64,000 nucleotides of DNA from Chrysomallon squamiferum (GCA_012295275.1 CM022666.1:1589501-1653500); one strand, 5' to 3'; shown: positions 34,406 through 46,804, counted from the stretch's first letter. A program made the numbers and translations. The notes: generated from the letters alone by a model not told the origin.

Positions 34406-34582
34406 TCATGCAATATCTATGTTCTGTAGTTGAACAGATAATGTTCTGTAGATGAAGAGATAATGTTCTGTAGTTGAACGCATAATATTCTGTAGTTGAA
34501 CCGAGAATGTTCTGTACTTCAACGGATAAGGTTGTTCAACATCTCTTTTGATCAGAGAGCCTGCTCAGAAGAAGAATTTCAT
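34406..34582 (-). pseudogene. A16: ORF-A2 with nonsense codon 6
   Basis: Same five-unit length and tail as A05, but a CTCAGC to CTGAGC change makes codon 6 TGA. Only MKFFF could be made. The rest of the frame is undisturbed, so the nonsense change is probably recent. Confidence 0.6.
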
Positions 34583-34767
34583 TTTCTCTGTGAGTCTTCC
34601 TCCTGAATCCCCAATACTGGGAATATTTCCCTGTCAGCGACAGAGTGTTCCAAACGATACAATCCTCTGCCGCTTTGAGGCATGTCCACGTCCATAGTGA
34701 AGACGTCGTCGTTGTCTTGTGTGTTGTACTGACAAAGAGTCACTGCTGATGGAAACACGATAGACAT
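34579..34767 (-). CDS. A16: ORF-A1, intact
   Basis: Private changes: GRGLYRLEH, PVLGIQ, DSQRK. Promoter complete, so ORF-A1 could be expressed while ORF-A2 could not. Confidence 0.5.
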   Translation of the reverse strand: MSIVFPSAVTLCQYNTQDNDDVFTMDVDMPQSGRGLYRLEHSVADREIFPVLGIQEEDSQRK

Positions 34768-34867
34768 TATTGCACTATCAGCTGATATATTCAAGGGCAA
34801 AGAATTTCGTGAACAAGCAAAGTGTTGTGAAAGCAAAATGTTTGTTACAGCAAGTGGAAGAGCTCTG

Positions 34868-35000
34868 CAAGGAATGAAGTCTCTCAGTGTCTGTGGTCTG
34901 TATTTATAGACATTTTACTGACACCTGGACAGCGTGATGGGAAAACGTGAGTTTGATTCACAGAGACAGAAAGCTAGCCGCGCCACGTTGCAAGAAAACA
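34868..35000 (-). promoter_or_regulatory. A16 promoter
   Basis: TATAAATA complement at 34901-34908; initiator complement GGAATGAA near 34870; GCCACGTTGCAAG near 34981. Unlike A13 it is joined to a full gene. Confidence 0.75.
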
Positions 35001-35080
35001 AATAAAAGTTCCTCTTCTTGTTTTCTTCTTCTTCTTCTTCTTAATATTATTCTTATTATTCTTATTGACATTACTACTGT

Positions 35081-35122
<42 letters not shown>

Positions 35123-36525
35123 TACTACTACTACTGTTGCAGCTGATACTGCTTTTTCTACTTAATAGTAGAACTTCTATTATAACATTATTAGTACTGT
35201 TACTTCACTTACTGGTGCTACTGCTACTATCACTACTGTTCCTACTACTGCTACTACTACTGTTTAATTAATTAATTACCAAGTCGCATTGATCACAACG
35301 TGTTTGTGTTTATATATGTCAAGATTTCAATTGGAGTCATTTTCCAACTGCGATATCCGGAGGAATAAGGGCAGTTGACGTCCGTGATGACGTTTGTGAT
35401 GTCGTTTCTGGAATTCGGACTACTGTGCCAGTGCGTTCATCCAAATTGATTGTATTCAAAACCTAAAGAGATTTACCTTGTTTTAGTCTTCGATACTGAA
35501 GTCTCATCCAAAGAAAGAATCCACTAAATTTGTAGATACTTTACGTACGTGCATTTAATATTTAAAATAATAACCTTTAAGTTATTTTGGTATTTTTCAG
35601 ATGTAGCCAGATGGTGACAGGACTTTGTAATACTGTGACACCTGCCTTCCCGAGTGTTTATCTATGTGCAGAATATTCATTCCAAAATACTCAGACGTGT
35701 GAAACATCCATATAAATAAATCTGAAAATGTATCTGAATAAGGGAATTACTTTAAGTTTCTGAAACACTCTTTTCTTGCATTGAACTGTGTTACATTTGT
35801 TGTTATATTTATATTTTTAATAATTTATAAGACCACATTGATCCCATCTTCTTTTCAGCTATTCCCTCGAAATAAACACACACACACACACACACACACA
35901 CATTCATAAAAACACACAAACACACACAATATCGCTATACATATAGTAGATATATATATGGTGAGGTAAATTACCTCGTAAATATTAATGTAGACACACA
36001 CACACAAACACATATAAATATTTATGAGTTAATATACACTACCATAAAAATATATATTTTTCATACGAAATACCAGAGTTCCTTTACACCATTGTGCAGA
36101 TACATATTTTGTTTATTTTCAAATTTATTTATTTATTTATTTTATTCTGAACAACGCTACAGAACTGTGTTATTGTGAAATGTGTCGTCATCGTTGTATT
36201 GAAAACTGTTGTCGTCATCATTCTGATGAAAACCTTTCTTTGTCCGCCTTCCAGTTTACGAATGCAGATAATGTATTTATGTTTGTGCTTTTCTTACCTC
36301 AGGGTATGTTACACACCAAACATAACTCAATGCTAACTGTCAAGAATAACCCATTTGGTGGAAGCTTGTTTTCTCTCTCGTATCAAATTTTTATAAGAAA
36401 ACGTTCGAGTTTTACTTTATAATCATTAACGTTAAAATCATTGAAGGCTTTTGTACGCACACTAATAAAGAAGAAGACACACAAAATTATAATAATTTCC
36501 TAGACCATGTGTTAGTTTCAGCAGT
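34891..36525. repeat. Segmental duplication SD1, copy 2
   Basis: Near-identical to 25107-26740, including the (TAC)n tract (shortened and interrupted by TTC), module G and ORF-B3. Confidence 0.9.
36180..36422 (+). CDS. Family B ORF-B3, second copy
   Basis: 80 codons identical in frame to 26396-26638. As the duplication is recent, the identity adds no evidence for coding. Confidence 0.3.
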   Translation: MCRHRCIENCCRHHSDENLSLSAFQFTNADNVFMFVLFLPQGMLHTKHNSMLTVKNNPFGGSLFSLSYQIFIRKRSSFTL

Positions 36526-36526
36526 A

Positions 36527-36767
36527 TGCTTATATCTATCTTCCTCTTTTAAAAAATGTGTCTTTCTTAGTTACCGGGGTTCTTTTTGTCGAGCTTTATT
36601 TTTTTTTTTATTTTTTTTTTTTTTGGATCTTTTACACACATGGCAGCTGCTAAAAAATTATCACCATTGGTCACCATAATATTCATCTGAGATAAAACAT
36701 ATGTGCGTTCGTGTATTGGTATCTACGTGTGCGTGTATCTATGGATACGTTGTATATATGTAACTAG
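36527..36767 (+). repeat. Module H, copy 3
   Basis: Joined to SD1 at GTATGCTTATATC; otherwise as 11171-11422. Confidence 0.85.
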
Positions 36768-37062
36768 GTATGTATGTATGTATGTATGTATGTATGTATG
36801 TATGTATGTATGTATGTATGTATGTATGTATGTATGTATGTATGTATGTATGTATGTATGTATGTATGTATGTATGTATGTACGTATGTATATATGTATG
36901 CAGGTATGTATGTATGTACGTTTGTGTATATGTATATCTATGTATTGTTTGTGTATTTATTTTGTATATAACGTGCATGTTTATTTTAAATATTATTATT
37001 GTTATTAATTAAATTATTATTATGTATTATTATGTGCATGTGTGTCATTGATTATTTTTAAA

Positions 37063-37096
<34 letters not shown>

Positions 37097-37100
37097 TTGT
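36768..37100. repeat. (TATG)n then (TTA)n arrays
   Basis: TATG at 36768-36925 with TACG variants, short TTA blocks at 36992-37030 and 37063-37095. Confidence 0.95.
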
Positions 37101-37158
37101 TTTAAATGTTTTGGTTTTTTGATATTACTCACATACTACAGTATTGATATTACACACT

Positions 37159-37244
37159 ACAAATACTAGTAGCAGCAGCAACAGCAACACCAAAAGTCGT
37201 AATAGTAGCAGTAGAAGTAATAATAATAATAACAGCGATAGCAG

Positions 37245-37332
<88 letters not shown>

Positions 37333-37336
37333 ACGA
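37159..37336 (+). repeat. A17 upstream triplet tract
   Basis: AGC/AAC/AGT, AAC, AAT, AAG in that order, then GACGAAAAAGGGG. Confidence 0.9.
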
Positions 37337-37344
37337 AAAAGGGG

Positions 37345-37508
37345 AAGACGAAATCTTTTTCCTTGTTTTCTTCCAACGTGACTCAGACAGGTGTCTCATT
37401 CATTCTTTCAAACGAATCAAACTCATGTTCTCCCGTCACGCTGTCGTGATGTCCGTGAAATGACTATAAATACAGACCACAGACACTGAGAGACTTCATT
37501 CCTTGCAG
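37345..37508 (+). promoter_or_regulatory. A17 promoter
   Basis: CCAACGTGACTCAGACAGG, TTTCAAACGAATC, CCCGTCACGCTGTC, TATAAATA at 37465-37472, initiator TTCATTCC. Confidence 0.75.
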
Positions 37509-37605
37509 AGCTCTTCCACTTGCTGTAACAAACATTTTGCTTTCACAACACTTTGCTTGTTCACGGAAATCTTTGCACTTGAATATATCAGCTCATACTG
37601 TAATA

Positions 37606-37794
37606 ATGTCTATCGTGTTTCCATCAGGAGTGACTCTTTGTCTGTACAACACACAAGACAACGACGACGTCTTCACTATGGACGTATACATGCGTCAAAG
37701 CGGCAGAAGATTGAATCTTTTGGAACACTCTGTCGCTGACAGGGAAATATTCCCAGTATCGCGGATTCAGGAGGAAGACTCACACAGAAAATGA
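37606..37794 (+). CDS. A17: ORF-A1, intact, YMR subfamily
   Basis: PSGVTL variant plus the YMRQSGRRLN block of A07 and A19. Complete promoter, leader without ATG, AATAAA at 38351-38356, predicted transcript about 0.9 kb. The 25-nt antisense element lies at 38479-38503, beyond the polyadenylation signal. Confidence 0.5.
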   Translation: MSIVFPSGVTLCLYNTQDNDDVFTMDVYMRQSGRRLNLLEHSVADREIFPVSRIQEEDSHRK

Positions 37795-38054
37795 AATTCT
37801 TCTTGTCAGCAGGCTCTGTGATCAAAAGACACGATGAACAACCTTATCGGTTCAGCTACAGAATATTATCGGTTCAACTACAGAACATTATCTGTTCAAC
37901 CACAGAACATTATCGGATCAACTACAGAACATTATCGGATCAACTACAGAACATTATCTGTCCAACTACAGAACTTTATCTGTCCAACTACAGAACATTA
38001 TCTGTTCAACTACAGAACATTATCGGTTCAACCACAGACGTAGAAAATGCATGA
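37791..38054 (+). CDS. A17: ORF-A2, 87 codons, nine repeat units
   Basis: Nine 22-bp units (about 37850-38035), 22 residues longer than A07, same TTDVENA tail and TGA. Repeat residues alternate among the three readings of the unit: YRTLSVQ, LQNIICS, TTEHYL. Confidence 0.45.
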   Translation: MKFFLSAGSVIKRHDEQPYRFSYRILSVQLQNIICSTTEHYRINYRTLSDQLQNIICPTTELYLSNYRTLSVQLQNIIGSTTDVENA

Positions 38055-38965
38055 TTTCACGTAAATTTAGTTTTACCAATTCGGACAAAATTCTGCAGCC
38101 AACGATTGAATAAGAAAAGTACATCAACTAATTTCGGACACTTCAGACATAGGACAAACCAAAATCCTCATTGAAGTTCTTCACCAGTTTGGTACCCGAA
38201 TTCCATCTTGCTCATGGACCAAACTAAAACAACACTGAGATCAAAACCATTTGTATATTAACACGGACACCGAAAGTTGAAAACTCACATTGAAAAACGT
38301 AAAAAAAAGAAATACTGTTGTAAATGTATTCTTTTAAAACAATTAGTATTAATAAATTAATATTAATCTCATACACTTGTTTGTTTTTATATATGCTTAT
38401 GCTTTAACTAAAATTATTTATCAACTTAAGAAAATTGTGTTTGGAATTCCCTTTCATTTTATCATTCTCTCTTTCTATCTTGTGTGTTGTACTGACAAAG
38501 AGTAACTGAAAACTCCAGTTTGATCGTTTATGTTGGAAAGCAGTACAATTTATAATTTAATAATTTTTATATACTTAATAAATTATTTAATACAAATATT
38601 TAAAAAAAAAAAAATTATATACGACTGACATTTAAAATGTTATTATTCTGAACTGTTAAACTGCAGAAACTAATATACCTTTAGGACGCTGAGTCTGTTT
38701 CCAATTCCAACTAGTACTCCTCAAATAGTTTTTCGATATTACATATTTGTGTATGTATTTTCTTATCTCAGCTTCTTTTTGAAATATTTGTATTAAGCAG
38801 ATGAAAATACAAAGGTAAAGTTGTCTAAAAACAGACATCTTAAACGTGAATTATTACACATTTAATTATACGGCTATTAGTCTGAATTCTGCAGTTGGAA
38901 AATGACTAAAGTTCATCTCCAGGGATATAGAAACACAAAACACGGTGTCATTGACCAACTTTATT
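38055..38965 (+). other. A17 3' flank and spacer
   Basis: AATAAA at 38351, GAATTCCCTTTCATTTTATC, 25-nt element, TTCTGAACTGTTAAACTGC, GTTGTCTAAAAACAGAC, and the CATCTCCAGGGAT landmark near 38914. No gene. Confidence 0.8.
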
Positions 38966-38967
38966 AA

Positions 38968-38974
38968 AATATTA

Positions 38975-39039
<65 letters not shown>

Positions 39040-39290
39040 TTTTTTTTTTTTTTGGTTTTTTTTTGATATTTTGATATTACACATACTACAGTATTGATAT
39101 TACACACTACAAATACTAGTAGCAGCAGTAACAGCAACACCAGCAGTCGTAGTAGTAGTAGTAGCAGTAATAATAATAACAACAGCAGCAGCAGCAGCAA
39201 CAACAACAACAACAACAATAAGAAGAAGAAGAAGAAGAAAAAGAAGAAGAAGAAGAAGAAGAACAAGAACAAGAACAAGACAAGAACGCA
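38968..39290 (+). repeat. (TTA)n and triplet tract of A18
   Basis: TTA at 38968-39040, then AGC/AGT/AAC/AAG tract from 39115. Confidence 0.9.
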
Positions 39291-39299
39291 ATCTTTTTT

Positions 39300-39392
39300 C
39301 TTCTTTTCTTGCAACAACAATAAACGAGTCTAACTAAGTCAAGAACATGTTCGTGTAATGACTATAAATACAGACCAAGACACTGAGAGAGA
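39300..39392 (+). promoter_or_regulatory. A18: promoter remnant cut by (GA)n
   Basis: CTTGCAAC, ACGAGTCTAACT, TATAAATA at 39363-39370 and CACTGAGAGAG, which runs into GA repeat instead of the initiator. The promoter is also shortened between the boxes. Confidence 0.7.
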
Positions 39393-39676
39393 GAGAGAGA
39401 TTTTGCTTTCTGAGAAGAGAGAAGAGAGAAGACGAAGAGAAAAGAAAAAAAAGAAATACGCAAACAGAAGAAGAAATAAAAAATAGATATATGGAAAGTG
39501 AGGAAGAAAGAAGAAAGAGAGAGGGATGGATGGGTGGAAGGAGGGAGAGAAGGAGAGAGAGACAGACAGAGAGAAATAAATAGAGAAAGAAAAAGAAAGA
39601 CTGAACATTTTAAAAGAGGTAGGGAAATGGACAAGAGAAAGAAAGAGAGAAAACGAAAACAGGGAGATAGAAAACC

Positions 39677-39758
<82 letters not shown>

Positions 39759-39925
39759 GACAGAAGTGGAGAGAAAGAAAGAGAGAGAACAAGAGAAAAA
39801 ATAAATACGCAAACAGAAGAAGAAATAAAAAAGAGATATATGGAAAGAGAGGAAGAACGAAGAAAGAGAGAGGGATGGATGGATGGAGGGAGGGAGAGAA
39901 GGAGAGAAAGACAGACAGAGAGTCT
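39393..39925. repeat. Purine module with (GA)n
   Basis: As 10680-11170; pure GA at 39677-39755. Confidence 0.95.
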
Positions 39926-39929
39926 GTTT

Positions 39930-40180
39930 GTATGCTTATATCTATCTTCCTCTTTTAAAAAATGTGACTTTCTTAGTTACCGGGGTTCTTTTTCTCGAGC
40001 TTTATTTTTATTTTTTTTTTTTTTTTTTTTTTTTTTTCGATCCTTTTCACACATGGCAGCTGCTAAAAAATTATCACCATTGGTCACCATAATATTCATC
40101 TGAGATAAAACATATGTGTGTTCGTGTATTGGTATCTACGTGTGCGTGTATCTATGGATACGTTGTATATATGTAACTAG
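39930..40180 (+). repeat. Module H, copy 4
   Basis: As 11171-11422, with CTCGAGC for GTCGAGC. Confidence 0.85.
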
Positions 40181-40343
40181 GTATGTATGTAACTATGTAT
40201 GTATGTATGTATGTATGTATGTATGTATGTATGTATGTATGTATGTATGTATGTATGCATGTATGTATGTATGTATGCAGTTTACATATGAATGTGTGCA
40301 TGTGTGTGCATGTGTATCATTGACCAACGTGTTTTTTTTTAAA

Positions 40344-40428
<85 letters not shown>

Positions 40429-40430
40429 TT
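40181..40430. repeat. (TATG)n then (TTA)n arrays
   Basis: TATG at 40181-40280; TTA at 40346-40426. Confidence 0.95.
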
Positions 40431-40496
40431 GTTTTAAATGTTTTGGTTTTTTGATATTACTCACATGCTACAGTATTGATATTACAGACTACAAAT

Positions 40497-40618
40497 ACTA
40501 GTAGCAGCTGGAACAGCAACACCAAAAGTCGTAATAGTAGTAATAGCAGTAATGATAATAATAACAGCAATAGCAGCAGCAACAACAACAACAACAACAA
40601 TAATAATAATAATAATAA

Positions 40619-40649
<31 letters not shown>

Positions 40650-40665
40650 AAGAAGAAGAAGACGA
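40497..40665 (+). repeat. A19 upstream triplet tract
   Basis: CTGGAAC variant as at A08; the AAG block is longer. Confidence 0.9.
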
Positions 40666-40674
40666 AAAAGGGGA

Positions 40675-40840
40675 AGACGAAATCTTTTTTCTTGTTTTCT
40701 TGCAACGTGACTCAAACAGGTGTCTCATTCAGTCTTTCAAACGAATCAAACTCATGTTTTCCCGTCACGCTGTCCTGATGTCCGTAAAATGACTATAAAT
40801 ACAGACCACAGACACTGAGAGACTTCATTCCTTGCAGAGC
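40675..40840 (+). promoter_or_regulatory. A19 promoter
   Basis: GCAACGTGACTCAAACAGG, TTTCAAACGAATC, CCCGTCACGCTGTCC, TATAAATA at 40794-40801, initiator. Confidence 0.75.
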
Positions 40841-40934
40841 TCTTCCACTTGCTGTAACAAACATTTTGCTTTCACGACACTTTCCTTGTTTACGGAAATC
40901 TTTGCACTTGAAGATATCAGCTGATACTTTAATA

Positions 40935-41123
40935 ATGTCTATAGTGCTTCCATCAGGAGTGACTCTTTGTCAGTACAACACACAAGACAACGACGACGTC
41001 TTCACTATGGACGTATACATGCGTCAAAGCGGCAGAAGATTGAATCTTTTGGAATACTCTGTCGCTGACAGGGAAATATTCCCAGTATCGCGGATTCAGG
41101 AGGAAGACTCACACAGAAAATGA
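40935..41123 (+). CDS. A19: ORF-A1, intact, YMR subfamily
   Basis: Leu 5, PSGVTL, Gln 13 and LEYSV for LEHSV on the YMRQSGRRLN background. AATAAA at 41744-41749. Predicted transcript about 0.95 kb, the longest of the family because of the twelve repeat units. Confidence 0.5.
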   Translation: MSIVLPSGVTLCQYNTQDNDDVFTMDVYMRQSGRRLNLLEYSVADREIFPVSRIQEEDSHRK

Positions 41124-41449
41124 AATTCTTCTTGTCAGCAGGCTCTCTGATCAAAAGACACGATGAACAACCTTATCGGTTCAGCTACAGAATATTATCG
41201 GTTCAACTACAGAACATTATCTGTTCAACCACAGAACATTATCGGATCAACTACAGTACATTATCGGATCAATTACAGAACATTATCTGTTCAACCACAG
41301 AACATTATCGGATCAACTACAGTACATTATCGGATCAATTACAGAACATTATCTGTCCAACTACAGAACTTTATCTGTTCAACTACAGAACATTATCTGT
41401 TCAACTACAGAACATTATCGGTTCAACCACAGATGTAGAAAATGCATGA
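41120..41449 (+). CDS. A19: ORF-A2, 109 codons, twelve repeat units
   Basis: Twelve 22-bp units with the TTDVENA tail. A three-unit block (66 bp, with the rare CTACAGTAC and CAATTACAG variants) occurs twice in a row, at about 41220-41285 and 41286-41351. Expansion thus went by a frame-neutral block. Confidence 0.45.
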   Translation: MKFFLSAGSLIKRHDEQPYRFSYRILSVQLQNIICSTTEHYRINYSTLSDQLQNIICSTTEHYRINYSTLSDQLQNIICPTTELYLFNYRTLSVQLQNIIGSTTDVENA

Positions 41450-42300
41450 TTTGACGTAAATTTAGTTTTACCACATCGGACAAAATTCTGCAGCCAACGA
41501 TTGAATAAGAAAAGTACATCAACTAATTTCGGACACTTCAGACATAGGACAAACCAAAATCCTCATTGAAGTTCTTAACCAGTTTGGTACCCGAATTCCA
41601 TCTTGCTCATGGACCAAAGAAAACAACACTGAGATCAAAACCATTTGTATATTAACACGGACACGGAACGTTGAAAACTGACATTGAAAAACGTAAAAAA
41701 TGAAATACTGTTGTAAATGTATTGTTTTAATCCAACTAGTATTAATAAATTAATATTAATCTCATACACTTGTTTGTTTTTATATATGCTTATTCTTTAA
41801 CTAAAATTATTTATCAACTTAAGAAAATTGTGTTTGGAATTCCCTCTCATTTTATCATTCTCTCTTTCTATCTTGTGTGTTGTACTGACAAAGATTAACT
41901 GAAAACTCCAGTTTGATCGTTTATGTTGGAAAGCAGTACAATTTATAATTTAATAATTTTTATATACTTAATAAATTATTTAATACAAATATTTAAAAAA
42001 AAAATCAATTTATATACGACTGACATTTAAAATGTTATTATTCTGAACTGTTAAACTGCAGAACCTAATATACCTTTAGGACCCTGAGTCTGTTTCCAAT
42101 TCCAACTAGTTCTCCTCAAATAGTTTTTCGATATTACATATTTGTGTATGTATTTTCTTATCTCAGCTTCTTTTTGAAATATTTGTATTAAGCAGATGAA
42201 AATACAAAGGTAAAGTTGTCTAAAAACAGACATCTTAAACGTGAATTATTACACATTTAATTATACGGCTATTGGTCTGGATTCTGCAGTTGGAAAATGA
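41450..42300 (+). other. A19 3' flank and spacer
   Basis: As 38055-38965; 25-nt element near 41873. The spacer is cut at GGAAAATGACTAAAG, joined to a triplet tract at 42306. Confidence 0.8.
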
Positions 42301-42305
42301 CTAAA

Positions 42306-42475
42306 GTAGCAGTAATAATAATAACAACAGCAGCAGCAGCAGCAGTAGCAACAACAACAACAATAATAAGAAGAAGAAGAAGAAAAAGACGAAGAACAAG
42401 AAGAAGAAGTAGAACAAGACAACAATAAAGGGAAGACGAAATCTTTTTTCTTGTTTTCTCGCAACGTGACGCAGC
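42306..42475 (+). repeat. Orphan triplet tract cut before promoter (2)
   Basis: AGT/AAC/AGC, AAT, AAG, then GGGAAGACG and CAACGTGACGCAGCCACAG as at 13515. Confidence 0.85.
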
Positions 42476-42945
<470 letters not shown>

Positions 42946-43241
42946 TATGCTTATATCTATCTTCCTCTTTTGAAAAATGTGACTTTCTTAGTTACCGGGG
43001 CTCTTTTCGTCGAGCTTTATTTTTTTTTTTTTTTTTTTTTTTTTTTTGTTCGATCCTTTTCACACATGGCAGCTGCTAAAAAATTATCACCATTGGTCAC
43101 CATAATAGTATGTATGTATGTATCTATCTATGCATGTATGTATGAATGTATGTATGCATGTATGTATGTATGTATGCAGTTTACATATGAATGTGTGCAT
43201 GTGTGTGCATGTGTATCATTGAGCAACGTGGGTTTTTTTAA

Positions 43242-43289
<48 letters not shown>

Positions 43290-43320
43290 CATTAATATTA
43301 TTATTAATAATTTGTTTTAA
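42946..43320. repeat. Module H (short), (TATG)n, (TTA)n
   Basis: Module H ends early at CACCATAATA; short TATG array 43107-43180; TTA at 43240-43290. Confidence 0.85.
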
Positions 43321-43377
43321 ATGTTTTGGTTTTTCGATATTACTCACATGCTACAGTATTGATATTACAGACTACAA

Positions 43378-43540
43378 ATACTAGTAGCAGCAGCAACAGC
43401 AACACCAAAAGTCGTAATAGTAGTAATAGCAGTAATGATAACAATAACAGCAATAGCAGCAACAACAACAACAACAACAGCAACAATAATAATAATAATA
43501 ATAATCAGAAGAAGAAGAAGAAGAAGAAGAAGACGAAAAA
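43378..43540 (+). repeat. A20 upstream triplet tract
   Basis: AGC, AAC, AAT, AAG order retained, short AAG block. Confidence 0.9.
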
Positions 43541-43549
43541 GGGGAAGAC

Positions 43550-43710
43550 GAAATCTTTTTCCTTGTTTTCTTCCAACGTGACTCAGACAGGTGTCTCATT
43601 CATTCTTTCAAACGAATCAAACTGACATTTTCCAGTCACGCTGTCGTGATGTCCGTGAAATGACTATAAATACAGACCACAGACACTGAGAGACTTCATT
43701 CCTTGCAGAG
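43550..43710 (+). promoter_or_regulatory. A20 promoter
   Basis: CCAACGTGACTCAGACAGG, CCAGTCACGCTGTC, TATAAATA at 43665-43672, initiator. Confidence 0.75.
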
Positions 43711-43805
43711 CTCTTCCACTTGCTGTAACAAACATTTTGCTTTCACGACACTTTGCTTGTTCACGGAAATCTTTGCACTTTAATATATTAGCTGATACTG
43801 TAATT

Positions 43806-44315
<510 letters not shown>

Positions 44316-45354
44316 CACTTCTAGAAACTTCTCTCATTTTTATAAACACACACTCACAAATACACACACACAGACAGACACAAACACACACACACACACT
44401 CAGAAACACACACACACACAAATACAAACACACATACACATACAAACACACACACACATACACACACACAAACACACACACCACACCACAAAAGCATTTA
44501 TTTTCATCTTTACATTCAAAAATTAATCTGCGTATATTCAGACACACACATATATATATATTTCTCTTTTGTGAAAGTTTTATTTTCAATACTTACTGAA
44601 AATTTATTACATTCTTTTTCCAGGTATTTCACGAAGCAATCTCTAAAGTAACAAAAAAAAATAAATAAAATAAATAAATAAATAAACAGATTGGAAAAAA
44701 AAAATTCATAACTGTTATTTGTTAACTGTTTTTCAGATATTTGATAAAAAAATTTTTATCGTTATTCTGTTGCTAGCTTACAGAATCGAACGAATTTTTT
44801 TCTTTATTTTTTATTCCATGCAATATGTTCTTTCTTTCATGTTTCTGTAGTCTTTCTTATTTGCTTTCTCGTTGCCTTTCTTTTTTTATTTCGTTTTAAT
44901 TTCTTTCTTTCTGTATTTTCTTACTTTATTTTTTCTTCTTTCTTTCTTTTCTCTTTTATACTTCGTCCATTTTTTTTCCACTTCTGTTTATCATTTTATT
45001 CTTTGTCTTTTTTCTTTTGCTTTTCGTTTTACTTAATTTATTTTTCTGTTACTATAATTATTATTATTTATTATTACTTTTTTCCAGTTCTTTCTGTCCT
45101 TGTTACTTCGCACCTACGCAAAAATTAATAATCATCTTCGTTATTTTCGTACGTAAGTACGTCATCGAATTCCACAGTATTCTACATTTTCAGATCGTTG
45201 CTATTTAAATCTCACGTTTTCGTGCACCCAGCACTCGGAACGTTTTCTCGTTTAAATACATAGAAACAAGTTTAGCTGATATTTAAATATAAGAATATAT
45301 ATATATACACTGTCATCTGATATCTATATGTATATTTATCTATCTATCTATATC

Positions 45355-45405
<51 letters not shown>

Positions 45406-45858
45406 CAGGCCATATGCTTAGGATGTTTCATATTTTAAATGCATAGAAATAGAACTAGAAGAAATTTGTATATATAAAGATATAGATATTGTGTGCGTGT
45501 GTGTCACATAACATATTTCAGAAAAATGGTCTTTGTATGCGCAAATCAAAACCCGAGAATCGGCTAAAACGGGGATTATAACAAATTCATAAATTTTCAA
45601 CCATCAGTTAATTAACTGATATCAAATTAGGATTTTTGTGACTCAGTTTTTGGAACATAGTTCTTTTGAGCCTGTTGAAGAGATGGTGATTTGTTATGTT
45701 CTTCAATGAGTGTGGTGTAAAGATGTGTGTGTCGGCTTTTAAGTACATTTTGAGTATCTAATGCTATTAAGTACTGCAGATAATTAAATCACATTAAAGG
45801 ACAAATGTAGAAAAATACAAATTAAAAACAAATGAAAAGAAATAAGTATTTTCTTATA

Positions 45859-45860
<2 letters not shown>

Positions 45861-45944
<84 letters not shown>

Positions 45945-46560
45945 AGTGTGTGCGCGGGTGTCTGTGTTTGTTTGTTTTTACATATGGTTATGCTTTAACT
46001 AAAATTATTTATCAACTTAAGAAAATTGTGTTTGGAATTCCCTTTCATTTTATCATTCTCTCTTTCTATCTTGTGTGTTGTACTGACAAAGAGTAACTGA
46101 AAACTCCAGTTTGATCGTTTATGTTTGAAAGCAGTAAAATTTATAATTTAATAATTTTTATATACTTAATAAATTATTTAATACAAATATTTAAAAAAAA
46201 AAAATCTTTATATACGACTGACATTTAAAATGTTATTATTCTGAACTGTTAAACTGCAGAAACTAATATACCTTTAGGACGCTGAGTCTGTTTCCAATTC
46301 CAACTAGTACTCCTCAAATAGTTTTTCGATATTACATATTTGTGTATGTATTTTCTTATCTCAGCTTCTTTTTGAAATATTTGTATTAAGCAGATGAAAA
46401 TACAAAGGTAAAGTTGTCTAAAAACAGACATCTTAAACGTGAATTATTACACATTTAATTATACGGCTATTGGTCTGAATTCTGCAGTTGGAAAATGACT
46501 AAAGTTCATCTCCAGGGATAGAGAAACACAAAACACGGTGTCATTGACCAACTTTATTAA
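45861..46560 (+). other. (GA)n and family A 3' flank without a gene
   Basis: GA at 45861-45942, GTGTGCGCGGGTGTC, then GAATTCCCTTTCATTTTATC and the 25-nt element near 46071, and spacer to CATCTCCAGGGATAG. No gene. Confidence 0.8.
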
Positions 46561-46565
46561 AATAT

Positions 46566-46567
46566 TA

Positions 46568-46623
<56 letters not shown>

Positions 46624-46772
46624 TTTATTTTTTTTTTTTTTTTTAATGTTTTGGTTTTTTGATATTACTCACATACTACAGTATTGATATTACACACTAC
46701 AAATACTAGTAGCAGCAGTAACAGCAACACCAGCAGTCGTAGTAGTAGTAGTAGCAGTAATAATAATAACAA

Positions 46773-46804
<32 letters not shown>

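Noticed and set aside
41178-41432. CRISPR-like direct repeats
   Set aside because: Units abut without spacers, and the setting is eukaryotic.
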